Of a DNA stretch of 64,000 nt, positions 34,800 to 49,132 are shown one piece after another. Origin of the DNA: Aurifilum marmelostoma (taxonomy: Eukaryota; Ascomycota; Sordariomycetes; Diaporthales; Cryphonectriaceae). Every line of letters starts with the position of its first letter. Positions within the stretch are counted from its first letter, which is position 1. The notes below the pieces were generated by a model that was not told the DNA's origin, did not search any database, and saw only the letters and a list, made by a program, of their open reading frames with translations. Location: contig JAMXSV010000003.1 in assembly GCA_027559495.1 (NCBI GenBank), forward strand, positions 2,728,001 to 2,792,000, read 5' to 3'. Both the position numbers and the translations under genes were made by a program.

Positions 34800-37700
34800 C
34801 TAATTATATTAAGAAATTTAAAAAGTAGAAGATAATTGCAAAAAGAGTTTTATTATAAGATAGAAATACTAAAATCTTATAAAAATAAATATTATATTCT
34901 TTAAGCATTTCTTATTTAATATAAAGCTTACTTTTATTATAAAAAAAATTTTTAGTAATAAATAGAATAAAATTATTTTTATAGAATATTATTTTATAAA
35001 AGATGCTTTTATTTAATTTAAGCTTATTCTTAAAAATTATTTTAAATTTAATAAACTTAAATAGAAAAATAATATTAAATATATTTTTAAGAATTTTAAT
35101 AATCTAAAATAAGCATTTAAGAATATTTTTAATAATATAAATAAATAATATAAAGCTAAATAAAAGCTTTTTAAGCTTAAATAAATTAAATTAATAGCTA
35201 AATATATTATAAAATTTTATAAAGCCTTTTTTTATTTTTAATAAAATAATATAGCTTTTATTATATAATATTATAATAAATTTAAAAATAAAATTAAAAA
35301 TAATTTTACTAAAGTAGAATAACTTATAAAGTTTATAAACTTTATTATACTAGCTATTAAAATTAATAATAAATAATATAAGTAATAACTTAAGAAATAA
35401 AAAAAAAGCTAAATTATATAAATTTTTTAAATAATAGCTAATTTTAGAAAAAAGTATTAATATTTTAAAAAATAGTAAAGCTAAAATTAATTTAATATAG
35501 CTTATAAAGAAATAATCTATTTAGAATTTATAAAATTAAATATTATAAATAAAAATAATAATAAAGTTAAATGCTATAATTATAATAAGTTTAAATATTT
35601 TATAAGAAATTATTACTAATTAAGAAAGAAAAGATAATAATTTATTTTTAAAAAATAATAAATTAGCTATATAAAAGAATAATAAGCAAATATTATAAAA
35701 AAGAAATAATTAATATATTAAAATTAAAGCTATTTTATAAAATAAATATTAAATAATATATTTTAATATATTTTTCTTAATTAAATAGCCTATTATAATA
35801 ATTACTGCTTAATATATTTCTTAAAAAAGAAAAGCTTTAAATAATTTTTTAAAATTTTTAAGAAAAAAAGATAAATTATAATAAAAAAAAAGGATTTTTA
35901 TATAATTAAATTCTTAATTAAAATAATTTTAATTATTTATTTAATATTTTAAATTTTTTATATATTATAAATAAGAAAAAGAATTTAAAATATTTTTTTT
36001 ATAATTATTAAATAATATAATAAATATTAAATAATAAAAATATTTATAATTTTAAATATTCTTTTTTTTAAATTAATAATAAAGAGAATAATAATATTAA
36101 TTTTAAAATATAAATACTTTTTTAATATAATATTAAAAAAGAAAAATTATAAAATAAATAATTAAATAATTTATTAAAACTTATTATTTAAATAAAGAAT
36201 AAAAATAATAATAATATATTTAAACTTAAAAAATATAAAATTTTCTTATAAATATTAAATAGAATTTAAAGCTTATAAATATTAAATATTTTATATATAA
36301 AATAAGCTTTAAAAAAGTATTTATATTTATATATTTTTAGCTTTAAAACTTTTTTAAAAAAGAAAATATAAAAATTTAATTTAATTATTATAAATATTAT
36401 AAATATATATAAATTTTCTATATTATATATAATTATAAAGAATATTTTTAAAAGAAAATTAAATATAAATAATTCTTAATATATAAATTAAAATAAATTA
36501 TTTAATTTTATAATAAAAAAGAAATTAAAATTTTAAAAAATACTTTAGATAAAGTATTATTATATATATATTAAATTATTAAATAATTATTTTAAAGAAT
36601 ATATTAATAAGAAAATAAAATAATAATAATATAAAAGGATTTATTATATTATTTATATTAATAAAAAATTATAAGATTAATATTAATAGAAAGAATAATT
36701 AAAAAAGATATAAGTATAGGCAATAATAAGCTAAATAATTAGCTTAAATAGTAATATATAAGGCTTAAAAAGCTTTAAATAATTAAAATTATTTATAAAA
36801 AGATAATAATTAATTTTTATATTAAAAAAAAGATTTTTTTATATAATTATTAGAAATAATTATTTATATATTATATTTTAAATATAAATTTATAAATAAT
36901 AATATAGTATATTATTAAATAGTAATATATAAAGAAACTTTATATTCTTTAGAATTATTAATTAAGTATAATTATTATAAAAATAGAAAGAAATAATTTT
37001 ATACTTTTAATATTATAAAAAAATAGCTTATAGTATATAATTAAGATATAATAAATTAGTAAATTAATTATTTTTCTATTATAATCTATAATTTTATAAT
37101 ATATATATTCTTTAATATTATAAATATAATATAATATAAGCTAATATTAGAACTTTTTTAGCTTAAAAAGCATAATTCTTAAATTAATTAAATTATTAGC
37201 TAAATTTTATAAGAATAAGCTATATTTAATAAAAAGATTATAATTAAAAATATAAAATAAAGATTAATTACTAAATATATTTTAAATTAAAAGAATTTAA
37301 ATAATTTATTTATATATATTTTTAAATTAGAAAGATAAAAAAATAGAAATATAATTATTTTAATAGCTTATAAAAAAGAATTTAATAATAATATAATTAA
37401 TAAAATACTAAATTATTAATAAATTAAAATAATAATAATAGTAGAATTTTATAATAAAAAATTTGTTTTAAAGAAATAAAAATAAAAAATTAATTATAGT
37501 TTTATTAATTATAAAGAAATTTTGCTAAAATAATAAAATTAATAATTTAATTTAGCTTAAAGTATTTTGCTTAAGTTTTTAATTTAGCTATATAAAGAAT
37601 TATTAATTAGTAAAAAAAAGTATATTTAATAATATTTACTTTTTTTATAAATTATAAAAGCTAATATAGAATTTAAAAAAGAATTTAAAAATATATTATA

Positions 37701-40430
37701 AAAATATTATAAATTTATTAAATTATTCTTAAAAAAATATAAAAAATTATTTTTTAATAAAATTTAATTTAATTATAAAATATTTTTTAAAAAAGAAATA
37801 AAATTAAAATTTTTTTTTATTTATAAGCTAAATAAAATAAAATTTAAAGTATTTAAAGAATATTTAAATAAAATTTTTAAAAAAAAATATATTAAAAAGT
37901 TATACTTTTTAGTAAAATATTTAATTCTTTTTATATTTAAAAAAAATAGCAAGCTTAAGCTATATATAAATTTTAAATAATTTAATAATATAATAATTAA
38001 GAATTATTACTTTTTATTAAGAAATAATAAATTATAAAATAAAATATAAAATATATAATAATTTATAATACTTAATTTTAAAAAAGAATATTATTATATT
38101 AAAATTAAGAAAAGTAATAAATAGAAAATAGCTTTTAAAATTTATTATAAATATTATAAATATTATATTATACTTTTTAAATTAATTAATATATTAGCTA
38201 TATTTTAATATATAATTAATTATATTTTTTATAAATTCTTTAATATTTTTATTATTATTTATTTAAATAATATTCTTATTTATTAAAAAGGCTTTAAAAT
38301 ATATAAATAATATATATAAATTATATTATAAATATTATAAAATACTAAAATATTAATAAAGCTTATAAAATATTATTTTTATATTTAAAAAGTAAATTAT
38401 TTTAAATATATTTTTAAGCTAAAAATAATTTATATATAAAAAAATAAAATTTAAGTAATTAAGAATTAGCTAATATTTAAAAATTTTATAAATATTAAAG
38501 TATTTTTTAAATATATTAATTTTTATAAATAATTTATTAAGAATTATAATAAAATAATTAAGCTTTTTATAAAATTTATTAAAAAGAAAATATTATTCTT
38601 TTAAGTAAAAAAATAATAGCAAGTATTTAATAAAATTAAAAATCTTATATTAAAGAATCTAATTTATAAAAAATTAAATTTTAATAAAGAATTTAAATTA
38701 TATATAAATATATTAAATTTTGCTATTAAAGTAGAATTTAATTAATATAATAAAAAAAATAATTAAAATTAATTACTAACTTTTTAAAAAAGCTTAATAA
38801 ATTAGAATTATAATATAAAATATTAAATAAAAAATTTATAGCTATTATAAAAGTATTTAAAAAATTAAAATAATATTTTATTAATATAAAATATTAAATT
38901 AAAATATTCTTTAATTATAAGAATTTTATTATATTTATTATAATAAAAATATTTAATAAATAATAAATAAAATAAGCAAAATATTTATTATAATTTAATT
39001 TTAAAATTATTTATATTTAAAAAAAAGAATATTAAAATAAATACTTTTAATAAATAATTTAATTATTAAAATAAAATAATAGAAAAAATCTAGAATATTT
39101 TTATAATAAATAAAAAAGAAAATTTTATTAATATATATAAAAAGCTAAATATTATTTTTAGAATTAATTAAATAAGTAAGAATTTAAAAAATATAATTTT
39201 AAAAGAATAAAATTAATATATTTAAAATATATATAGTGCTTTAATATATAAATATTAAAAAATTAAAATAATTTTAATATAAATTTTAAAATATTAAAAC
39301 TTATTAAGCTTTAAGAAGAAAATTAAGAACTTTTTATAAAATTATAATAGCTATAAAAAAAATAAAGCAAAAAAATATAAGCTTTATAAATTATTTTATT
39401 TTTTATTAATATTAAATTTAGTATAGCAATTAGCTAGCTTAGATTTTATTATTAAGCTATTTTTTTTATAAAAATTCTTAATTAAAATATAATTTAATAG
39501 CATTTTAGTAATAATTTATAAATTAAATAAATATATTTACTTTTTATTATATAAAAAAAGTAGTATAATAAAAGATTTTATATATATATTTTTTAGAATA
39601 ATTATAGCTAATTATAATATATTATAAAAAATTATTTTAAATATAAATAGAAAATTTATATTAAACTTTTAAATCTTACTTATAAAATAGCTTAAAGCAG
39701 CTTATAAGATATTAATAATATTTTACTTATAAATAAATAAATAAATAGAATATATAAATTAGATTTTAAAATAATATTTATATTATTATATTAATTATAA
39801 ATAAAATAATTAAATTAAATTATTATTATTAATATAATTTATATATAATAATATAAATATAAATATAATAAAATTATTATTATTTTATATAATATATAAA
39901 TATAATTTTATAGTATATTATAAAGTATTGCTAAAAGTAAATGCAAAAATAATAAATAAAAAAGCTTAAAAAATTTAGAAAATTTATAAAGATTTATAAT
40001 AAGAATTTATATTTATTAAGAAATAAATAATAAAATATATTAATATTAAAAGAATTAAAAAATTAATTTTAAAAAAAAAATAAAATTTATTTTTTTTAAT
40101 AAAATATTAAAATAAAAAGATTTAATAATAAGCTTAATTATAAAAAGCTTAATTTATTTAAAATTTTATAAAAAACTTTACTAATTAACTATAAACTTAT
40201 ACTTTCTTATAATATAAAAATATATTTAGTTTTTTATATTTTGCTATTTAAGTTAATATTAAAGAATATAAAAATTAATAATAATATAGAAATTAAAAAT
40301 AATAAATTAAAATATAAAATTAAAAAGATTCTTAAGTATAAAGAATATAATAATATATTAGAATATTTAATTAAATAGAAAAGTTATTTTTTAAGCAAAA
40401 ATATATAGAAATCTTTAGAAAATATTACTA
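34800..40430 (+). pseudogene. B1 gag-pol remnant ending in a chromodomain
   Basis: Plus-strand counterpart of the B3 gag-pol, with stops in every domain. The chromodomain at 40285-40425 is recognised by alignment with 57450-57598 of B3 read on the other strand. Confidence 0.7.
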
Positions 40431-40569
40431 ATATACTAGAATAACTTATAAAATATTAAGTTAAAAAGGAATAATTATAGCAGTAACTAATTAATTAGAA
40501 AGATAGCTAAATACTTTATTAATTAAAGAAATTATAAAAAACTAATTAAAAAGATAATTAATAAGTAAA

Positions 40570-41194
40570 TATAATAAGCACTGCTATAACTAGAGTATAT
40601 AATAAGTATATAAAGGGTTTATATTAGGCAAGAGCAATATTAAAGTATAATTTAAAGAATATAGAAATAATCTCTAAAGTCTTCTATAGTATATTACTAG
40701 TAATAAAGCTATTACTTATATTAAAAGTAATATTTAGATTAATAATTAAAGAGCTATATATAAGATTTATCTATTAGTAAGGAGTATATCCTTATATATC
40801 TAGCTCTTTAGTATAGGTTGCTATTCCTATCCTGCTTCTTGGATTACTGCAGTAATCTAAGTAAGCCTAGTAAGCTATGCTCCCGGTGATCCAAGTAAGC
40901 CTAGTGAGCTGTGCTCCCGGTGATCCAAGTAAGCCTGGTAAGCTATGCTCCTAGTAATCCAAGTAAGCCTAGTGAGCCGTGCTCCCAGTAATCCAAGTAA
41001 GCCTAGTAAGCTGTGCTCCTGGTGATCCAAGTAAGCCTGGTAAGCTATGCTCCCGGTAATCCACCCCTATTATCCTAACCCTGCTTAGGTAATCCGGGTT
41101 CTGTCTTTTCTTAGTTAGGACATTAGGTCCTTAATACCTAGTCCTTGCTGCCTATAACCATTCTTGTGACCTGCATGTTGGATGGGTTATAACA
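40570..41194 (-). mobile_element. Solo LTR of family A nested in B1
   Basis: A single 625-bp family A LTR without internal sequence, flanked by a perfect 5-bp target duplication GTAAA (40565-40569 and 41195-41199). B1 sequence continues on both sides. It is about 90-125 bp longer than the A1 and A2 LTRs because of an internal 34-bp minisatellite. A solo LTR normally arises by recombination between the two LTRs of a full element. Its left half is AT-rich and its right half nearly balanced. Confidence 0.92.
40852..41062. repeat. 34-bp minisatellite, about six copies, inside the solo LTR
   Basis: Tandem units contain the core ATCCAAGTAAGCCT followed by GCTCCCGGT-type ends. Units differ mainly by transitions (GTGAGC/GTAAGC, CCCGG/CCTAG). 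There are no spacers between units. The other family A LTRs here lack this array. Confidence 0.88.
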
Positions 41195-42077
41195 GTAAAG
41201 CTTACTTGCCTAGGAAAAATTTAATTAGTTATAGAAATAAATAACTAATTTAGACTAATTATTAGTTATATAAATACTAAATAAAATGCTTATTAATTAG
41301 GAAGAAAGGATTAGAAGGAATTTAGTTAATTTAATCTAGAAAAATAGTAATAAGTAAATTATAACTTAAAAGGCCTCTTTAGCAAATCTCTCTGCTTTAA
41401 AATAAGAGCTAAAGGCTATAGCAAGCAATTCCTTAGCTAGAATTCTAAACTAATTTACTATAGCATTTTCTATATTTATAGAATTTTAATTAAATCTCTT
41501 AAAATTAGAAACTTTAGCAAAAATAATTATTTCTTTAAAAATTACCTTTTATATTATCTTAAAGGCATAGCAATACTCCTTTTTAGCCTCTATATAATCT
41601 AGCTTCTTTATATTATTAATTCCTTAATATATAGTATATATTATTTTATTAAATTATATTTATTTCTATTTCTATAAATAAAGTATTTTTTCCTTAGTAG
41701 CTTATAGCTTATTCTTTAGCTTCTAGTGCTAGGCAGCAATTTTCTAAAGCTTAAATAGATTAATGCTTTATATATTGCAATATAAATAATTAAAGCAAAT
41801 ATATTTAGCATAGCAGAATAAATCTAAAGGGAAAACTTAGCAAAAAGGAATATTATAATTCTTATAAAAAGAATAAGAAGGCATAATAAAAGAATTTTAA
41901 AAAATAATAGAAAGCAAACTTTTATATTCCTTAATTTTGCAAAAATAAATTTTAAAAGCTTAAGATTTATTAATCCTACTTAATATAATAAATTAGGAAA
42001 GTATAATATAATAATAAAAAATTATAAAAAAATATATAGAATATTATTTAGAATAATAATTAATAGAAAAGAGATAA

Positions 42078-42535
42078 TATTATAATCTATAATAATTAAA
42101 ATATAGAATATAAGGATTATCTAAAGCAAACTTTATAATATAAGAAGTTTAATACTTATTTATAAAATAAAAAAGATAAAATTATATAATCTAAAATTAA
42201 AATTAATAGGAATAAATTATTAAATTATTAAATAATTTAGCAAGCCTAAATTATTAGAATTATAAATAATTTAAATAAGCCTAATTAAAGGATAGAATAT
42301 ATAATTATAGTTATTATTACTAATAGATAGAACTTTATATATAGCTCTTTAGTTATTAATCTAAATATTAAATTATATCTATTTAGTAGCCCTAAAGGAA
42401 ATAAGCACTATAATATAGTTATAATTATAGTTAATCTTATATTTTATACTTAAAAAGAAACTTAGTATTACTCTTGCTAATATAAACCCCTTATGCATCC
42501 TAGTTATTATTATTAATACTATAGTGCTTATTATA
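42078..42535 (+). repeat. B1 right (3') LTR, 458 bp
   Basis: Starts TATTATAATC and ends GCTTATTATA. It is the reverse complement of the B3 LTR pattern and pairs with 34197-34663. It is followed at once by B2 internal sequence. Confidence 0.82.
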
Positions 42536-45500
42536 TTTACTATAATCCTTAATAAACTATTAGTAGAAATTAATATATTTAAGAAATGCCTTAATATTTA
42601 TAAAATTCTTAGATATTAGCTAATTTTTAATTATTTAAATTTTATTCTTCTATATATAGATTATTTCTAACTTAAAAGTATATTTAAAATAGTTTATTTT
42701 TTAAATATAAAAATAATATTTTATAAGCTTTACTAATATTTTAATATTTTATAATATTTATAATATAATTTATATATATTGCTTATATATTTTAAAATTC
42801 TTTAAATAAATAAGAATATTATTTAAATAAATAATAATAAAGATATTAAGAAATTTGCAAAGAATATAATTAATTATATATTAAAATATAGCTAATATAT
42901 TAATTAATCTAAAAGATATAATATAATACTTATAATATTTATAATAAATTTTAAAAGCTATTTTTTATTTATTATTTTCTTTAATTCTAATATAATAATA
43001 TTTTTTTTTAAAATTAAGTATTATAAATTATTATATACTTTATATTTTATTTTATAGTTTATTGCTTTTTAGTAGAAAGTAATAATTCTTAATTATTATA
43101 TTATTAAGTTATTTAAAGTTTATATATAGCTTAAGCTTGCTATTTTTTTTAAATATAAAGAGAATTAAATATTCTACTAAAAAGTATAATTCTTTAATAT
43201 ATTCTCTTTTAAGATTTTTATTTAAATACTTTTTAAATATTTTAAATTTTATTTTATTTAATTTATAAATAAAAAAAAAATTTTAATTTTATTTCTTTTT
43301 TAAAAAATATTTTATAATTAAATTAAATTTTATTAAAAAGTAATTTTTTATATTTTTCTAAAAATAATTTAATAAATTTATAATACTTTTATAATATACT
43401 TTTAAATTTCTTTCTAAATTCTATATTAGCTTTTATAATTTATAGAAAAAGTAAATATTATTAAATATACTTTTTTTTATTAATTAATAATCTTTTATAT
43501 AGCTAAATTAAAAGCTTAAGTAAAATACTTTAAGCTAAATTAAATTATTAATTCTATTATTTTAGCAAAATTTCTTTTTATTATTTTAAAGCAAATCTCC
43601 TATTATAAAATTTTGCTATTATTATTATTTTAATTTGCTAATAATTTAATACTTTATTAATTATATTATTGCTAAATTCTTTTTTATAAGCTATTAAAAT
43701 AATTATATTTCTATTTTTCTATTTTCTTAATTTAAAAATATATATAAATAAACTATTTAAGCTCTCTTAATTTAAAATATATTTAATAACTAATTTTTAT
43801 TTTATATCTTTAATTATAATTTTCTTACTAAATATAGCTTATTCTTATAAAATTTAGCTAATAGTTTAATTAATTTAAGAATTATACTTTTTAAGCTAAG
43901 AAAGTTTTAATATTAGCTTATATTATATTATATTTATAATATTAAAGAATATATATATTATAGAACTATAGATTATAATAGAGAGATAATTAGTCTGCTA
44001 GTTTATTATGCCTTAATTATATACTATAAGCTATTCTTTTATAGTGCTAAAAGTATAAAATTATTTTTTTTATTTCTATAGTAATTATATTTAATTAATA
44101 ATTTTAAAGAATATAAAGTTTCTCTATATACTACTATTTAATAATATACTATATTATTATTTATAAATTTATATTTAAAGTATAATATATAAGTAATTAT
44201 TTTTAATAATTATATAAAAAGATCTTTCTTTTAGTATAAGGATTAACTATTATCTTTTTATAAGCAATTTTAGTTATTTAGAGCTTCTTAAGCCTTATAT
44301 ATTGCTACTTAAGCTAATTATTTAGCTTATTATTATTTATACTTATACTTTTTCTAATTATTTTTCTATTAATACTAATTTTATAATTTTTTATTAGTAT
44401 AAATAGTATAATAAATTCTTTTATATTATTACTACTTTATTTCCTTATTAATATATTCTTTAAGGCAATTATTTAATAATTTAATATATATATTATAGTA
44501 CTTTATTTAAAGTATCTCTTAAAATCTTAATCCCTTTTTATTATAAAACTAGATAATTTATTTTAATTTGTATATTAAGAACTATTTATATTTAACCTTC
44601 TTTTAAAAGTATTTTTTGCAATTATATATAATATAAAAGATCTATATATACTTATAATGCTTATAATAGTTAGATTAGATTCTTATATTTTCCTTATTAA
44701 GGAAATTTTAAAGCTAAAAGTATATAAATATAAATATCTTTTTAAAGCTTAATTTATATATAAAATATTTAATATTTATAAATTCTAAATTCTATTTAAT
44801 ACTTATAAGAAAATTCTATATTTTCTTAAGCTTAAGTATATTATTATTATTCTTATTTTCTATTTAAGTAATAAATTTTAATAAATTATTTAGTTTCTTA
44901 TCTTGCAATTTCTTTTTCTTAGTATTATATTAGAAAAGTATTTATATTTTAGAATTAGTATTATTATTTCCTTTATTACTATTTTAAAAAGAGAAATATT
45001 TAAAGTTATAAATATCTTTATAATTTAATGCTTATTATATTATTTAATAATTATAGAGAAAGTATTCTAAATTCTCTTTCTTATTTATAATATATAGAGA
45101 ATTTAAAAAAATTAGATAAATAATTAGAATTATCCTAATTAAGAATTTAATTATATAAAAATCTTTTTCTTTCTACTATAATTTATCTTTTTTCTTTAAA
45201 AGTTTTAGAAAACTATCTAAAGCCTTTCTTCTTTAAGAGATATATTAAATAGTAATTATTATAATAAGCTATTTAACTAAGAGAAGTATGCTAAAATATA
45301 TTATCTAATGCTTGCTTTATAAGATAGCTTTAATTCTAATATTCTAATTATTCCTTTCTTATAATATTTGCTTATTATTTCTCTATATAGCTAGCTTATT
45401 ATCCTTTTAAGATAAATTGCTATTTTTTCTTTCTTAATTAGCAATAATTTTTTGCAAAATATCTAAACTTGCTATAATTATAATACTTAATTCTATTATT

Positions 45501-46916
45501 GCTTTTATTTATAGTATTTAATTTTATAAATCTTAAATAAATTATTTTTTTATAAGCTATATTAAATTAATTCTAGCTTTACTATTTTTTAAGATGCTAG
45601 TACTTCTTTCTAGAATTAGCTATTACTTAAGAAATTTATATAATTTAGCTCTTTTTTTATTTTTTAAATTATTGCTTATATTATTTATTATTAATCTTAA
45701 TAGCTAATGCAATAAAATTTATAAGTTTTATAAATTATTCTACTTTAGCAAAATTATTCTTAATTTTATCTTTAAGTTTATTATAATATTGCGCAATAAA
45801 AGCTATATTATTTTACTAAAGATAGAAAGAGGCTTTATAAAATTCTATAATATACTTAGCTATTAATTTAGTCTATTTAAGCCTAAGAAGCTTTTATTTA
45901 GCTTTATATTATTTATCTATATTATTAAAGATATTCTTAAATACTTATTCTATATTATTAAAATCTTTAAAGATATATTTAATATTATCTTTTTATTTAA
46001 ATTTATTAAACTTAAAGTAATTCTTAAAAGTAAGCTTAAACTAAGCAAAAGTATCTTTTATAAGGCAATATTCTATAAAGATAATCTTATTCTATTTATT
46101 ACTAAACTTCTTCTTCTTATAATAAAAGTAAGCTTTATATTAGATAAGAAATGCTTAAAGAGTATAATATTTGCCTCTATAAGGTCCTAGTATTTCTATT
46201 TTATAGTAAAACTTCTTTATAATTATCTTCTATTTTTTAAGTTCTTTAATATAATTAATAAGTATTATAATTTACTTAGCAAGATTAATAGTATTGCTAC
46301 TAGCAATAAATCTAATTAGGATTTAGAGCGCTATTATATTCTATAATATTTAAGAAAAAAATACTAAATTATTCCTAAATATAAGTTATTAAAATATAAT
46401 AAGTATTATAGTATTAATAATAATAATCTAAGTATATAAGGGATTTATATTAATAAAAGCAATGCTAAGTTTCTCTTTAAGTATAGAATATAAAAGTAAT
46501 TATAACTATAACTGCACTATAATGCTTACTGCCTTTAGAGCTACTAGATTAGTATAATCTAATGCTTAGATTAATAACTAAAGAGCTATATATAAATACT
46601 ATCTATTAAGAAAATAATATTCTAGACTTATATAGTCTATTTAGTTATATCTAATTATATTAGTTATATTAGTAATTTATTATATTTATTCTAATTAGCT
46701 GCTTATAATTGCTTAGTAAGGATTACTTTAGATTATTACTAATTACTAAGCGCTAGTAATTATAGATAATTATCCTATTATCTAATTAGTTAAGCTCTTA
46801 TAACCCTAATCCTTAGTTATATAATCCTTATTAGTTGTCTAACTTTAAGCTATTAATACCTAGTTCCTTATTAGCGGGGCCTGTTTTGTGGCCTGCAGGT
46901 TGGATAGGTTATAATA
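42536..46916 (-). mobile_element. Family B element B2, truncated: 5' LTR, gag, protease and RT only
   Basis: From 42536 the sequence matches B3 from about 59331 onward in the same orientation, up to a right LTR at 46395-46916. The 3' half of pol, the antisense ORF region and the 3' LTR are missing. Remnants: RT YLDD-equivalent about 42840-42812 and protease about 44160-44128, minus strand, with many stops. The missing part ends precisely at the outer edge of B1. Confidence 0.85.
46395..46916 (-). repeat. B2 5' LTR, 522 bp
   Basis: The left half matches the B3 LTRs closely. The right half diverges and keeps more G/C near its end (GGCCTGCAGGTTGGATAGG). It is followed by CCCCC and then element D. 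Confidence 0.8.
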
Positions 46917-46999
46917 CCCCCCTAAAATACTAACTTCCCTAAAGATCTAGCTGCTTATATTAGTTAATATACTACTAACTAGCTTCTATATCTATAAAA

Positions 47000-48365
47000 T
47001 ATTAATGCCTATACTATTACTTGAAAAAAGAAGATTAGAAATCTTTAGGCTAATAATATAAACTTGCAAACTACTATAATTAAATATAATAGCATCTTTT
47101 AATACTAAAAGGAAAAGCTAGAGGAGGCGCGCTATTAGCAAATTAAGCTAGAGCTTAAGATATTGCGCTTATTAAAAAATACTGCTCTTATTATATAAAG
47201 CCTCTGCATTAAAGCTAATGCCTATAAGCCTGCTATTAATGCATTTATAGCTAATATATTGCAAATAACTCTACTTACTTCTACTATAAGTACTAACTCT
47301 GCTTAATATAATAAGAAACTATCTAATCTAAAGGAATTTAATAGAACTTATTTTAATCTCTGCTAATTTACTTAGCAGATCTATGCAAAGTTAACTACTA
47401 ATCTTAACTAATTCCTAACTATATCTGCCTACTTAATATATACTACTAAATGCTTAACTAGCAAGGCATATAAATTTATTTTGCCTAAAATCCTATTTAA
47501 AGTCTTCTAATTTATAAATTATCTAAAGCTACTTAAATATCTAAAAAGCGCATTTAAAGATCTAGATTATATTTAGAATGCTTAGAATAAGCTATACTAG
47601 CTTAAGTAGAAGAATCTAAACTTTAGTATCTACTTTATAAAGTTCTAGCAACTAGCCTTAAAAAAAGAGATATCTAAGAATGCTCTATCCTTCTTTTTAT
47701 TTTAAAGAATTTTCTGCAAATTGCAAGATATACTGCTATATAATTCCCTATTTTCCTAAGCCTTTAAGAACTTCTCTTATTATTTGCAAATCTTAAATAA
47801 TTATTACTATTAGCATTAGCAATAAATAGCCTAAACTTAAAGGGCTGCCTTAAATCCTACTAAAACTATTAATTTAGCTATTTCTATCTAAAAATGCTTA
47901 TCCCTGCGCTTAAATAATATGCCTGCTATTACTGCTTAGACTAGAGACTTTATAAACCTAAGCTTATAGTACTAATCTATAAAAAAGAAGTATAATAAAT
48001 ATTACTACTATAGCTTTATAAATTATTATATCTCGAAGTGCCCTAAGCCTAATAACTGCAGTAAGAACTGCCTACACTTAATCTATTAAACTAGCTAAAG
48101 TAAAAGTTCTTTTGCTTTATTTTGCTAATTCTGCTATTACTCTATTTTCTCTTAAAGTTTAATAAATAAAGCAAGCTTAAAATAAGTTGCTCCTAAGCTC
48201 CTAAAAAGCGCTAACTCTGCATCTTTACTACTACTATCTTTAGATTATTTATTAAAGAAGAAGAAAATTAGCAATTAAATATACTAATTCTGCCTATATA
48301 TTTAACTATAGAAGATTGCAATCTATCTATATATACTCTAACTAACTTTAGCGCTAAAGAAAAAG
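47000..48365 (+). pseudogene. D gag and protease start, broken
   Basis: Plus-strand remnant with a gag-like core (KLSNLKEFNRTYF near 47317-47355), the end of a zinc knuckle (CPKP codons at 48039-48050) and the beginning of an aspartic-protease active-site region at about 48337-48362, where A2 is inserted. Many stops. Confidence 0.7.
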
Positions 48366-48865
48366 TGTAATGAGCACTGCTGTAACCGAGGTATACAACA
48401 AGTACACAAAGGGTTTATATTAGGCAAGAACGATATCAAAGTGTAATCCGAAGAATACAGAAATAATCTTCAAGTCTTTCTGCAGTGTATCACTAGCAGT
48501 AAAGCTATTACCTATATCAGAGGTAATACTTAGATTAATAACTAAAGAACTATATACTAAATCTATCTAATGGTAGCGAATATATCTCTTATATATCCTG
48601 TTCTTTAGTCCTTTATTAGTAGTATTAATTCCTTCCTAGCAGGAGTAGGCTAGAGTTAATATCGAATCCTTTAACTAGTCGACAAAGTCGATATTAACTC
48701 CTTTAACTAAGCAACCCTTATAACCCTAACCCTAGCTTATATAATCTCGTTATGCTAGTTCTATCCTAGAGTATTAGACTCTTAGTTCTCTATAATCTAT
48801 TCTATATAGCCTTAGTGCTATACTGCAATCTTTATTGTAATCTGCATATTAGATAGATTATAATA
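48366..48865 (-). repeat. A2 left (3') LTR, 500 bp
   Basis: Begins TGTAATGAGC directly after AAAAG and ends ATAATA (mutated from ATAACA). It has the same length as the partner LTR. Confidence 0.93.
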
Positions 48866-49132
48866 TTATCTCCCTTTTATAGATTATTATCCCTAATGAT
48901 TTTTCTTATAAGTTTTTCTGCTATTATCTTGCTGCATTATTATGCCTTCCTAATTAGAATATTAAATAGAGTTGCAAAAATAAAATCTTTTAATCCTTGC
49001 TCTAATAGATCGAAGCAGAAGAAGTCCCTTTACTTAATTATTCTTTCTAAAGCCGTTATTATAATTCCTTATTCTTCCTATAATGCTTAAGGCTTGAAAT
49101 CTTATTAGGTATTCCCTAAGGATTCTTTCTGA

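Larger units (their letters stand above)
34197..42535 (+). mobile_element. Family B chromovirus B1, plus-oriented, containing a nested solo LTR
   Basis: It is inverted relative to B3: its left LTR (34197-34663) and right LTR (42078-42535) match the reverse complement of the B3 LTRs. Without the nested solo LTR and its duplication (630 bp) the element is 7709 bp, close to the 7688 bp of B3. Plus-strand remnants run protease (near 36905), RT (37950-38280, YLDD-equivalent near 38255-38280), integrase (about 39530-39700) and chromodomain (40285-40425). This is the most heavily mutated element, with long spans almost free of G and C. The flanking pentamers (TTAAG left, TTTAC right) do not match, so at least one junction is rearranged. 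Confidence 0.85.

Noticed and set aside
40852..41062. Regular 34-bp array resembling a CRISPR
   Set aside because: Units are directly tandem with no unique spacers and lie in an LTR of a eukaryotic element; it is a minisatellite.
34192..42540. Target duplication for B1
   Set aside because: TTAAG and TTTAC differ at positions that C-to-T or G-to-A changes cannot explain.
48896..49090. 64-codon plus-strand frame with hydrophobic N-terminus
   Set aside because: It lies between LTR and antisense ORF in RIP-mutated sequence; the hydrophobic residues come from AT-rich codons.
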